64,000 bases of DNA from Urophycis tenuis. Its lineage: Eukaryota; Chordata; Actinopteri; Gadiformes; Phycidae. Every line of letters starts with the position of its first letter. Position 1 is the stretch's first letter. Made by a program: the position numbers and the translations under genes. The notes below the pieces were generated by a model that worked only from the letters and a program-made list of their open reading frames with translations, ran no database searches and had not been told where the DNA came from. This document shows positions 24,842-33,039 of this stretch, in pieces. Where the stretch lies: positions 124,001 to 188,000 of the forward strand of contig JAXIVH010000137.1 of NCBI GenBank assembly GCA_036785325.1, in the 5' to 3' direction.

Positions 24842-26503
24842 TTGTGTGGCGCGTCTATGTGCTGGTTTATGTGTAAAAAAACTGGCTCGGATTGGCTACC
24901 ATGAAACAGGAATCGCTTATCTCGTTATTAACCCACCCGGTCTCCTCACCAGCAGTTTGTGTGAATTCATAGTAACGCAACGCATTTTAACGTTCAGTAA
25001 CGGTAATGGCGTTGTAACAACAGATTACCCCGTTACTGAAAAAATAACGGCGTTAACGTTATTTAAACAGCCTTATTACAAACACTGCACATTTCAGAAT
25101 TCACACCAGACTTTACCTCTAGAGTTTGGGGTGTAAAGTGGTTTGTCGGTCTGAATGAAGATGTAGCCAGCCTGGAAGGAGGCCAAGACCACTTTCTTCA
25201 GTTTGGTTCCATCAGGAAAATTTGCTTCCACGGCAACATAGTGCTTCTGGCCGGGGTCATCTCTGAAGTCCGATGCAGGGATCTAACTCAGCATGCAACA
25301 GGCACAGCATACAGGGCCATATCTTACCATTACTATTCTAGTAATTAGATACTTTAAAATGGCACATGAATTAATGATTTAGCACAGTGATCACTGTATA
25401 TCTGATCTACCTAATGCACCTACTACATCGAATACAACCAACAGAATAACCACCTTACCTTAATTTCACCAAAAGCCTGGAAATCGTTGTTTGTGTTTAG
25501 GGTCACAACTTTGGTGTCCAGTTGAACACTTTCGGTTGGGTAGTTATTAACAATTATTGTAACTGAAATGTCTGCACCTGAGCATCCTTGACACTCCACA
25601 AAGATGTTCTCATTTGACCCGATACGCAACACGTTAGGAGCAGATAACACCTTCCTGGAATGGAAGAAAATAGGAACAGAAAATAAGGCACAAAGATATT
25701 CACAGTTTGTTAGCATAGTCTACAACATACACTGGTATTATTGAATTAGGTCATTTTTATTGACTTAACGCAGTGTGACTGACCAGACCTGAAAATCAAG
25801 CAGTGAAATCGATGTGTCTAAAAAAAAGGCTTCATAATTGCCCCAGTTTCTTGTTTACTTGCGCTGGCCCAATGCCACTTCATACAAAATAGAGTTTTAA
25901 CATTTTGAGTGGAATACTCAAAGACAATCAGCAATAACGAAGCAAGTCTCTAACTTTCACTAGAAAGTACAATAAAAATGATAAGTATAACGGTACATCA
26001 ATATAGATTGCGTATACTATTAACTGGTTCTAACACATCTACTACTACCTTTTTTACTGTAGCCTTGTTGAGCCAGTCTATGCCAAGATAAGTAGCCTTC
26101 TAATGACAAACCTATCTGGTGGTCTGAACTGCCAACCTATCCAACTACTCTGCTTCCCTCTAGCCATAGACACATCCCGGTTTGTATGTTGTAAACAATG
26201 TATATGCTCCTGCATGTTATGATAAGCGTTAAGATAATGTGATAATAATGTGATAAAAGGGGTAAGATAATGTGATGTAATAAAAAAAAACACACCTGAT
26301 AAATATATCATGAAATAAGAAAATCATTTACACAGTTTAATTTATTTTAGTTTTGATCCATAAATGACCCTTATGCTATTTAAGGTCAGGAGCAGAGCTA
26401 TGCTATTTATATGCTAATAAAAGGGTACTCACAAGGCGTCCCCGTAATCGACAGAAGACAAGAAGAGGGCCAGACAGGCCACGGGAAGCATTGCCAGACG
26501 CAT
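4541..26503 (-). CDS. c3: Complement component C3, copy A (43 exons, apparently intact)
   Basis: C3 is the secreted central protein of complement. C3 convertases release the anaphylatoxin C3a, and C3b binds targets through its internal thioester. Assembling exons by splice sites and phase gives 4926 nt including the stop, 1641 residues (human C3 is 1663). Visible in order: signal peptide; macroglobulin domains with IFIQTDKPLYTP near residue 130; linker; RRSKR at 653-657 (beta/alpha cleavage); C3a at 658-734 ending YAR; FPESWLW alpha' start; thioester GCGEQ with Cys999; acyl-transfer His1115 in LIHGEM; MG8; C345C tail from about 1462. No stop or frameshift was found. Exon coordinates are in the following entries. 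Two donors are GC, not GT. The thioester and histidine argue for a functional C3 rather than C4, C5 or A2M. Which fish C3 subtype it is cannot be decided from here. Confidence 0.93.
4683..6392 (-). other. C3 copy A intron 42 (1.7 kb)
   Basis: The last and longest 3' intron. It aligns with 51779-53358 of copy B but is interrupted by indels: copy A has about 265 bp (5820-6088) absent from copy B, and copy B has about 150 bp (51943-52090) absent here. A GC-richer block at 5390-5690 is shared. I recognise no gene or named repeat inside. Confidence 0.7.
6999..7425. repeat. CA and AT microsatellites flanking C3 exon 40
   Basis: A (CA) run spans 6999-7072 and an (AT) run spans about 7394-7425. The AT run ends only a few bases from the exon 39 donor. 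The CA run is about 74 bp here and about 45 bp in copy B (53960-54004); the AT run is missing from copy B. Confidence 0.95.
7897..7957 (-). pseudogene. Vestigial partial copy of C3 exon 38
   Basis: This reproduces the last about 55 bp of exon 38 together with its GTGAGT donor (compare 8096-8157), with a 2-nt deletion near 7911. The similarity stops inside the exon, so no acceptor is present. The same fragment lies at 54741-54797 in copy B, without the 2-nt deletion. Confidence 0.75.
8102..9925 (-). CDS. c3: C3 copy A exons 33-38: CUB end and MG8
   Basis: Exons 9869-9925, 9510-9591, 8798-8840, 8456-8543, 8289-8378, 8102-8204. Landmarks are DKDCEKFELNVTL (human C1358 position), GMTILDIGLLTGYTPD, YEMDKLLSDRGSLIIYLDK, and RITKPMKVGVLQPAAVSIYEYY. 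Two cysteines of human C3 (positions 1389 and 1458, mutually bonded) are absent: the sequence reads LKMEFL and PEEVAFRI at the matching places. Confidence 0.87.
8925..8965 (+). repeat. LINE 3'-tail remnant in C3 intron 34
   Basis: The sequence tttccctcagggattattaa followed by agtatttctg and a (tctg) run resembles the gggatyaataaagt tails of common fish LINEs. Similar remnants lie at 16190-16225 and 27455-27485. All are short and old. Confidence 0.4.
9668..9714. repeat. TA microsatellite in C3 intron 33
   Basis: About 47 bp of (TA), preceded by (AAAT) units. It is about 38 bp in copy B (56493-56530). A T tract of about 17 lies at 9967-9988, and an interrupted (AAT) tract at 9328-9374. Confidence 0.95.
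10068..10290 (-). mobile_element. SINE tail interrupted by an L2-type 3' end (intron 32)
   Basis: The outer parts (10072-10098 and about 10246-10285, tttagcagacacttttatcc then aaagcgacttac) are the reverse complement of the tail of the tRNA-derived SINE at 42929-43110. Between them lies about 150 bp ending tgacaataaagtttacttga plus an acttg repeat, an L2-type 3' end. Both layers are also in copy B at about 56884-57106. A second SINE-tail remnant is at 12110-12165. Confidence 0.65.
10507..13319 (-). CDS. c3: C3 copy A exons 25-32: thioester domain
   Basis: Exons 13113-13319, 12923-12998, 12645-12804, 12415-12510, 11311-11461, 11115-11200, 10831-10905, 10507-10662. Exon 25 has PGGCGEQNM: Cys999 and Gln1002 form the internal thioester. 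Exon 27 has LIHGEM, whose His1115 lies 116 residues after the cysteine, the same spacing as in human C3, so fast hydroxyl-directed attachment is predicted. DIICGAIKW (exon 27) and AKKLC (exon 28) keep the human C1101-C1158 pair. Exon 30 has LEATAYALLALVKAK. The exon 29 donor (GTTCTT) is weak and was chosen because it alone keeps phase and the conserved length. Confidence 0.88.
13338..13399. repeat. CA microsatellite just upstream of the thioester exon acceptor
   Basis: About 62 bp of (CA), which is (TG) in the sense of the gene. It ends about 18 nt before the exon 25 acceptor at 13320. Copy B has about 89 bp here (60154-60242). Confidence 0.97.
13557..15067 (-). CDS. c3: C3 copy A exons 19-24: alpha' start, MG7, first CUB part
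   Basis: Exons 14947-15067, 14671-14759, 14356-14495, 13995-14207, 13756-13813, 13557-13646. Exon 19 has FPESWLW. Exon 20 has KDSITTWHLTGISLS. Exon 21 has GICVDD (human C816 position) and FFIDLRLPYSAVRGEQIEI. Exon 22 has CSSASN (human C873 position) and RSVPFIIIPM. Exons 23-24 lead into the CUB and thioester domains. Exon lengths of 140 and 213 nt match those I recall for human C3. The acceptor for exon 19 is inferred from a pyrimidine tract and phase. Confidence 0.85.
15338..17198 (-). CDS. c3: C3 copy A exons 15-18: linker, processing site, C3a
   Basis: Exons 17043-17198, 16549-16675, 15788-15856, 15338-15535. Exon 15 carries GLVAVDQGVYALNNKHRLTQ and ends at a GC donor (17041-17042). Exon 16 carries VWDIVEKADTGCTPGGG. 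Exon 17 carries the basic RRSKR site that separates the beta and alpha chains. Exon 18 is the anaphylatoxin, with QCCLDGM, YSCERR, ACADAFFDCC (six cysteines in the C3a pattern) and C-terminal YAR, the arginine cut by C3 convertase. The predicted C3a is 77 residues, the same as human. Confidence 0.9.
15642..15703. repeat. AT microsatellite in C3 intron 17
   Basis: About 62 bp of (AT), also present in copy B at 62484-62544. A 13-base C run lies at 16405-16417 in intron 16; it is 21 bases long in copy B (63245-63265). Confidence 0.95.
17338..25654 (-). CDS. c3: C3 copy A exons 2-14: MG1 to MG6 beta part
   Basis: Exons in gene order: 25459-25654, 25117-25282, 20884-20972, 20296-20387, 20080-20162, 19917-20004, 19688-19796, 19463-19583, 19256-19371, 18309-18455, 17944-18040, 17688-17779, 17338-17523. 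They encode the beta-chain macroglobulin domains. Landmarks are IFIQTDKPLYTP (exon 3), SSEFEVKEY (exon 6), GKAVATLEKA (exon 9), VDPGEFRATTT (exon 11), TALPYSS (exon 12) and ADSIWVDVIDSC (exon 14). Exon 4 is best ended at donor GTACAG (20883) and exon 5 at GTGGGT (20295), since only these keep phase with exon 6; these two ends are the least certain. The cysteine in exon 14 corresponds to human C559. Confidence 0.85.
20973..25116 (-). other. C3 copy A intron 3 (4.1 kb)
   Basis: The longest intron of copy A. It holds the Rex3 fragment (22226-23648), a T/A-rich stretch at 23900-24150, a TG microsatellite near 24813-24838, and two segments with repeated taacg/gttact words (24480-24620 and 24970-25070) that look like ends of an old non-autonomous DNA transposon. 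The open frames 23824-24147 and 24741-25136 look non-coding. Confidence 0.7.
22226..23648 (-). mobile_element. Rex3 (RTE-clade) LINE, 5'-truncated, intact RT frame
   Basis: A minus-strand open frame (22257-23615, 452 codons) encodes the RT and C-terminal region of Rex3. It has YRGITLLSLPGKVYSKVLER, FVDLEKAYDRVPREILW, GLRQGCALSPILFVVFMD, catalytic LLFADDVVLM, and C-terminal PRGRPRTRWRDY. The 3' end reads ccccggataagcgg followed by an (AGTG)-type repeat (22226-22250). No endonuclease is present, so it cannot move on its own. Similar A/T-rich words around 22212-22225 and 23643-23656 may be a target duplication. It sits in the same orientation as C3. Confidence 0.92.
26433..26503 (-). CDS. c3: C3 copy A exon 1: signal peptide
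   Basis: 71 coding nt, ending in phase 2 at donor GTGAGT. It starts MRLAMLPVACLALFLSSV, a basic residue followed by a hydrophobic core, as expected of a secretory signal peptide. The ATG was chosen because it opens the signal peptide and because the upstream 25 bp are shared with the orphan exon at 43526. Exon 2 continues in frame. Confidence 0.9.
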
Positions 26504-26553
26504 TGTCACGCCCGATTGCAGGTCTGCTGCCTTTGGGGCTTTCTGTGACCATG

Positions 26554-26562
26554 CTATTTATT
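26554..26562 (-). promoter_or_regulatory. TATA-like box of C3 copy A
   Basis: AATAAATAG on the minus strand about 50-60 bp upstream of the start codon. The orphan C3 exon has ataaaaag at the corresponding distance (43461-43468), so the promoter layout is probably conserved. No transcription start is visible directly. Confidence 0.5.
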
Positions 26563-26569
26563 GTGACCC

Positions 26570-27785
26570 ACTAGATACTCCCCTCAATACACCCCTTAGG
26601 ACAGCTGTTTGTTGTCTGAACCCTGTCCTCTACACACAGCTAGTTTCCCGGCAGGCTGTTAAGCAAATATTTGTTCTGATAACACAAGTCAAACGTGGAT
26701 CATAGGCTGAAGTGCTGAATTGATTCATTACATTTTTAAAACTAAACTTAAATTTCTAATCCAAATGTGAATTGTGAATTGACACAGGTAACTTAGAACT
26801 TATTTTACAATTAATTTGTAAAATTCTTGTAAAGGTCTTTTCTCAATGTAGGCCTATTTGTGGTGATGGCAAACAGTTTTGGCCAAATTAAAGGTTCAAA
26901 CTGTAGTACACCCAAAATGTGCAATCACATGTGTGTATTGACTATAGTGCAATTCAAAGAACCCCTGTTGATGAGACCTATGGTCAACAGCAGGCTGCAG
27001 CAGAACGCTTTGCTTTGGCGTTGCGTCTTGGTCTGATCACTTACTCCATTTTCTCAATTTCATAATGCACTGGATGTGTGCAGTGTGTGGGTTATTTGTG
27101 TAAGAGTATACAGCTATTTGAAAAGGTATGACTATGATGGAAGATACGATGAAAAGGTAGCGAATGAGTGAATCATTCACTACCAGGCTAGGGCTGGTGG
27201 ACCATCATACATAATAATACATACATGATACATACCAGCATGCATTTCTTTTATATATTATTCAGCATATTTTCCGATATATATCTATATATATACTGTA
27301 TATATATATAAATAAATAAAATAATAGAAAGAGGTCAAAATCTGCCAAAAAGTGGTGGCGCTATGTCCCCAGTGTCTCCAATGTCATTGACATTTATATT
27401 GTTATTTATCGTTAGAAGAGCTCAATATAGTCTTATATTGATATTTCGAATTTCCCAGCATGGGATTAATAAAGTATTTCTATATTATGTACTATATGGT
27501 TCCAAATCACACTGTCCGAATCCACAGGTCTCCAGTGCATTGTTCTTCTTGGAATACCGTCATGTCTCTGCTGTCGGAATGCCGGGCAAGTAGCAAGTGT
27601 TTGAAAGTGTATTCAGTGTTATAGAGTACAGTAGTGTATAAGTGCATCCGAATCAGGAATTAGAAACAGTTTCATTGCTAGAAAAAAAGAAAAAGATAAA
27701 TAGAAACTGTTAAAAGTTATACAAGATGTGAAAATTCTGCATTATTGTAATGCCTGCAGTAAAGTTCAAGGGCGGTTTGGATTGA
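26570..27785. other. 5' flank of C3 copy A
   Basis: No gene was recognised. A TA-rich stretch lies at 27256-27325 and a LINE-tail-like remnant near 27455-27485 (gggattaataaagtatttct). The open frame 27363-27593 has no family signature. Confidence 0.5.
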
Positions 27786-30700
27786 GTTACCTTACCTTAA
27801 TCCTCTTCGTCGCAAGTGGCACATAAGGCCTCGACAATCTGCTTCCATTGGGACCTGTCTTGCGCTGCATGCTGTACCCCATGTAAGGTTTCTGGAGACA
27901 TTTATTGTGGAAGGCATTGATCCTTTTCTTGTCATGTGTTGTCACTCGCCAGCATTCCGAGCTGTACAACAGCACTGATTTCACATCGCTGTTATACAGT
28001 CGGATCTTTGTTTTGAGGCTGTACTGCTTTGATTTCCATATAGGATGAAGCCTTGCAATAGCACCGTGGGCCTTCCCTAGCCTTGCTCTGATGTCCTTTG
28101 ATGTTGAGGTGTCTTCACTGACAAGACTTCCCAGGTAGGTGAACTCTTTAACAGTGTCGAAGGTTTCTTCATCCACTGTGATTGGTGAATCTGGAGTGGC
28201 ATTAATGCACATCATTTGGCGTTGATGTTCAAACCTGTTTGCTTTGCATACCGGTTAAGTCTGTCAGTCTTCTCCTGCAGGTGAGTGTATTTAGAGGAGA
28301 GAACAGCAAGGTCATCGGCAAAGTCTAGGTCTTCCAGTTGGGAGAACAAAGTCCACTGAATGCCCCTGGGTTTATCGGCTGTTGTCTTCCTCATTACCCA
28401 GTCGATGGCCATCAGGAAGAGAATGGGAGACATGGTACACACCTGTCGCACACCTGACTCTACGGTGAACCAGTCTGATGGTATTCCATCGACAATAACA
28501 CTGCACTCAAAGCGGCGATAGAACAGCCCCAATAGTGTGACCATTTTTGGAGGAATTCCATATGCTCTCACGATCTTCCATAGGGTGCCGCGGTGAAGGC
28601 TATCGAAGGCTTTCCGGAAGTCTATGAAGATGATGTACAGTGGGACGTTCCATTCAACACACTGCTTGATGAGCAAAGATCTGATCTGTGCAGCCCCTCT
28701 CTCTCCTAAAAACAGCCTGCTACTGTCTCAGGTTTTGGTCAACAACAGACTCAATTCTGCCGAGTAGAATCCTATCCTATCCTTTGATGGTATCGACAAC
28801 AGTGTGATCCCCCTCCAGTTGTCACAGTTTGGGAGGTTGCCTTTCTTGGGATGCTTGACAATGAGGCCCTTGTCCCAGTCTTCAGGTAATGTTTCCTTAT
28901 CCCAGATGTTTCTGAAGAGTTCTGTGAGCACCTTAGTAGAAGTGGTTAGGTCTGCTTTCAGCATCTCGGCGTGGATGGCGTCTATGCCAGCAGCTTTCCC
29001 ACCATTCATGGTTTGGATGAGTTGGGGGACTGGTGTTGATGTTATGGGCATCCTCTGCTGGTGGAGGGTTAGCAGGATCGTCTGGCTCGGGACAGTTGAG
29101 TACCTCGCGAAAATGTTGTACCCATCCCGTGGTTTGTTCTTGTTCTATCCTGAGGATGTTACCATCCTTGTCTTTGACAGGGGTCTCCTTGCTGTACTTG
29201 CCACTGAGTTTCTTAGTGATGTTGTAGACCGTACTCATCTCGCCCCTTATAGCAGCTTGCTCTGCTTTTTCTGCTAAGCCCTTTTGTCACTTTTGGCACT
29301 GTTCTTCAACTGTCTGTCTTTGTCTTTGTAGGCTTTTTGAGCCCGCTCTAGGAGCCTGGGTGATTTGGTGCACAACATCTTGGCCTTGCGTTGTTTTCGT
29401 TCCTCTATTTTCTGCAAGGTGCCAGGAGTTAGCCATTCCTTGTTGTTTTTCTTTCTGTAGCCAAGGACCTTGGTGGCTGACTCTACATAGACTGTTTTGA
29501 TAGCCTCCCACTTGTTGTTAATGTCTGGGTCTGGGTCTTCTGTAGTAGCACTGAAGCGTTTTCTCAGCTCTATTCCAAAATCTCTGTTGGTGTTAGGGCA
29601 TTTCAGCTTTGCTACGTCAAGGTGTTATCTGTGTTGGTTCTTCTCTGCCACCTTCCTTAATTTCAGCCGAACTACGGCAGTTAGTAGGTAGTGGTCGCTG
29701 TTGACATCGGCTCCGCAGCAAGCTCGAACATCTTGGAGAGACCTGCGCAACTTTCCATTGATCAGGATGTGGTCTATCTGGTTGGAACCATGGAACCATC
29801 AGGCGACTTCCATGTGAGCTTGTGTATGGATTTGTGTGGGAAGATGGTACCGCCAATTACACAGTCGTTGTTCAGGCAGAAGTCAACAAGGCGTTCGCCG
29901 TTGTTCATCACACCGCATCCGTGTCTTCCCATAGCTCTCACACAGTTGGAGTTGTAATCACCAACTTTGGCATTAATATCTCCCATGATCAGTAACACAT
30001 CGTGCTGAGTAACTCTGAAGACTGCCTGCTGTAACTGCTCATACCAGTCATCTTTGTCCTCCTCCTCCGCTTCGTTAGTTGGTTCATAGCACTGGATGAT
30101 GGTGAGTTTGCAGTGCTTAGAGTTGAAGCGAGCTCTCATCAGCCTGTCACTGATGGGCTCCCACTATAGCAAGGTGTTAACCTTCTCCTTTGAGCTAATG
30201 AGGGCCAGGCCACGAGTGTGTTGATTGGTATGCCCAGAGTATAGAATTACTGAGCCATCGCTCATTGCTTGTCGTCCACAGCCAGTCCATCGGCATTCGC
30301 TAATTCCTAGTATGTCCAGCTTGTATCTCCTCATTTCCCCAATGACCTGTGCTGCTTTGGATGTCTCGAACATTGTGCGGACATTCCATGCACCTAGGAG
30401 GATCTTAGCTTTGGGCCTGAGCAGACTTTCTTTCCCTCTCCTGACTTCCTGCTGGTGGCTTTCATCAGGAGAGTTCATGTTGCCAAAAAGTTGGCTCAAG
30501 TCCACTGCCAGGTCCGTGATGGTAGTAGTGATTGTCTTAGTTTCCGTAACATGTAGCATTTTTACAGGATGGGGACATCGGCCCCACGCCCAACCCCCAA
30601 CCTGGTGGACCAGGTGCTGATTTTTGTCTGGCCTCTACCTGGGATACCAGTCCGACATGGTTGAACCTGCTGGGGGCTAAGTCCCCAATGGTATAGCTGG

Positions 30701-30790
30701 TCCAGGTCATAGAGACACACAAGCTTCCCCACCACGACAAGGTAAGCAGCACGAGGAGAAGAGTCCAAAGAGACAGTTATATTGTCAAAG
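27786..30790 (-). mobile_element. RTE-like LINE with endonuclease and RT, inactivated
   Basis: On the minus strand, reading from 30560 down: an AP-type endonuclease (ILLGAWNVRTMFETSKAAQ, DILGISECRWTGCG, IMGDINAKVGDYN), a connector (MNGGKAAGIDAIHAEMLKAD), RT blocks (NWRGITLLSIPSK; FIDFRKAFDSLHR; ESGVRQVCTMSPILFLMAIDW; LDFADDLAVLSS) and a C-terminal domain (EFTYLGSLVSED, SECWRVTTHDKKR). Stops and frame changes near 30160, 29770, 29050 and 28720 break it. 30560-30790 probably is its 5' leader. I place it near RTE/Proto2 on motif style only; the exact clade is uncertain. Confidence 0.8.
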
Positions 30791-30998
30791 GGGGTGGGGG
30801 AGGGGTTGGGGGGTGGGGTAGGGGGGGCGGGGGTTGAGGGGGGTCCAGGGACATATTCATGATCCCAACAGCAGCTGTTCGTGTGGCGGGAGTTCTTTGT
30901 CCTGATGGTCCTGATGGACCGAGGGGAGAACACTCTTGTTCAATCCTTTGAACAAGAGTGTTCAGGGTTGTGAGAAGGGACAATGCTTTATCTTCAAC
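30791..30998. other. G-rich tract and hairpin between LINE and SINE
   Basis: 30790-30850 is a run of G blocks. 30928-30963 is a perfect 14-bp inverted repeat with an 8-nt loop. A minus-strand open frame (30777-31019) spans it and contains ALSLLTTLNTLVQRIEQECS, which I could not assign. Confidence 0.6.
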
Positions 30999-31010
30999 AT
31001 CTTGTGACGA

Positions 31011-31389
31011 GGGCGGCACGGTGGTGCAGTGGTTAGCACTGTCGCCTCACAGCAAGAGGGTTCTGGATTCGAATCCACCTGGGACCCGGGACCTTTCTGT
31101 GTGGAGTTTGCATGTTCTCCCCGTGCTTGCGTGGGTTCTCTCCGGGTACTCCGGCTTCCTCCCACAGACCAAAAACATACAGGTTGGGGATTAGGTTAAT
31201 TGGTGTCTCTAAATTGACCATAGGTGTGTATGTGAGTGTGAATGGTTGTTCGTCTATATATGTTAGCCCTGTGTTAGGCTGACGACCTGTCCAGGGTGTA
31301 CCCCGCCTCTCGCCCGTTGCAGCTGGGATTGGCTCCAGCCCCCCCGCGACCCTCGTAGAGGATAAGCGGTTACGATAATGGATGGATGG
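31011..31389 (+). mobile_element. tRNA-derived SINE with Rex3-like 3' tail
   Basis: The head gggcggcacggtggtgcagt then ggttagcac and B-box-like ggattcgaatcc shows a tRNA-type polymerase III promoter. The body catgttctccccgtgcttgc is typical of fish SINEs of the DANA/Mermaid style. The tail ends ggataagcgg then a (ATGG) repeat. It is flanked by 12-bp target duplications at 30999-31010 and 31390-31401 (one mismatch). It landed 8 bp inside the 5' end of the LTR that begins at 31003. Confidence 0.85.
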
Positions 31390-31393
31390 ATCT

Positions 31394-31523
31394 TGTGATG
31401 ACCCTCCCTGATCGATCTCTCTCTCTCTCCTCCCTCCTGTCGTGGGCAGGGGGGGCAGGGCCATCAGGGAGCATTGATTCCAGCTGGGCTCTGGGGGTGT
31501 GGTTGGAACTTTTTTAATTTCAG
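31394..31523 (+). repeat. Truncated 5' LTR of the Gmr1-like element
   Basis: It starts tgtgatgaccctcc, then a (CT) run, then about 100 bp that match the start of the 3' LTR at 42173 (shared words ctcctccctcctgtcgtggg and gggagcattgattcca). Homology stops near 31523, so the rest of the LTR and the primer site are gone. The first 8 bases are duplicated at 31003-31010 by the SINE insertion. Confidence 0.75.
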
Positions 31524-31549
31524 GGGGGTGTACTACGAACCTTGATGAA

Positions 31550-32589
31550 CAGGGGCGGTTTCTCGTATGTGCGACATGTGCGGTTGCACAGGGCGGCATC
31601 TTTGGGGGGGCGGCATCGGAGGCACGCCAATTTTTTTTTTTTTTTTTTTTTTTGGACGAGCGCCTATGCTGCCCAGACATCATGCCAGTGCATGATTTGA
31701 TTGATAACATGGGCACCGATAGGTTTTCTAATGCCCATCTCATTGTGGGGAGTGTGTGCGCCCTCCGTTTGGTGCAGGTCCGCCCTACCGCTGTGCTGGT
31801 CTCACACACACAACCTGAAGGGGAAGGGGGAGGGGGAGGGGGGCGCGCGATTCAGGCCTTCTCCCTTGCTGCAGCGGGCATCTAATGGCATCTAATAATG
31901 CAACAGGCTACCATAAGTTAATCACGCCAGTTATTACACACGTTTGGATTTGGGCATGCCTCAGACTCGTGGTGTGAGCGGTATCGGAGCGACACTAGAG
32001 CGGAACACAGCGGCCGCTCCGGCGTCTAAACAAAAAACCGCATTCCATCCGCATTCCACATTCCATCCGCTCCTCGCTCGCTCGCGCTCCGCTCCGCTCA
32101 CTAGCTCTGGCCCGGACTCATTTCACCTAGTCAAATAGACTTCACTAGCAGCCCAATAATATGCCAACACAGGTGGGCTGTAGCGTTTAATAGAAGGGGA
32201 AATCCTCGTGGCTGGTTTGGCTCCCCAACGTCCTGTTTCCCCCCGTCGCCATGGCAAGGCGTCCTCGCGACCCCCCGCCCCCCCAGCTGTGCGCTTGACA
32301 GTTCACTAGTAGTATAAAGGCTCAGCGCTGTGTTTTAGTCATTTTTGTATAAATGCTTTCTGAAAACTCCTCAACCCCATTTAGTATGACACAGTGTGTC
32401 ATCAACATTCATACCGGTACCAGCAGTTTGTAAGTAATTTGTCAGTTATGTCATAAATTGGTTCTCAAAATTCACCAGATTGATGCATTTAAATGAAATC
32501 TCCCGAATGTTTTCTCCCGGGGGGGCATGCCCCCGGACCCCCCTAGAGGATTGCGAGCCCCTCACCATAGTCTACAAAAATCCTGTGGG

Positions 32590-32624
<35 letters not shown>

Positions 32625-32674
32625 GCCGGGTGGGGGGTTCGCACAGGGCACCAAACAGGCTAGGACCGCCCCTG
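31550..32674. mobile_element. Non-autonomous hAT transposon (1125 bp)
   Basis: Ends caggggcggt and accgcccctg form a 10-bp terminal inverted repeat. Perfect 8-bp target duplications ttgatgaa flank it (31542-31549 and 32675-32682). An 8-bp duplication and CA...TG ends are hAT hallmarks. No transposase frame was found. It contains a T run of about 22 (31629-31651) and a run of 31 G (32593-32623). Confidence 0.88.
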
Positions 32675-33039
32675 TTGATGAACATACTGAAGATGAATGA
32701 ATGAAGAGAAGAAAAAGCATCAAATGGAGATTGAGAAGCAAATTGCAGTTGAACGCCTGTGGTGTGAGACAGAGCAGGCTAAGATAGACCTACAGGCAGA
32801 GGTGGAAAGTAGCGAAATACATTTACTCACGTTACTGTATTGAGTAGTTATTTTGTGTATTTTGTATTTTTTAAGTAGTTTTAAAAATTGGTAATTTACA
32901 ATTTACTTGATTACGTTTTGAGTGAAGTATTGTATTTCGCTACATTACAAATCCCATCCGTTACTGAGTAAAAAAAAAAAAAATGGACTAATGAGAAAAC
33001 CAAAGGAAGAAAAAAAAAATCGCTGCCGGAAGCACTTAA

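Noticed and set aside
4541..26503. C4, C5 or alpha-2-macroglobulin instead of C3
   Set aside because: A single RRSKR processing site, a six-cysteine anaphylatoxin, GCGEQ, the acyl-transfer His and a C345C tail together fit C3. C5 lacks the thioester, C4 has a second chain junction, and A2M lacks C3a and C345C.
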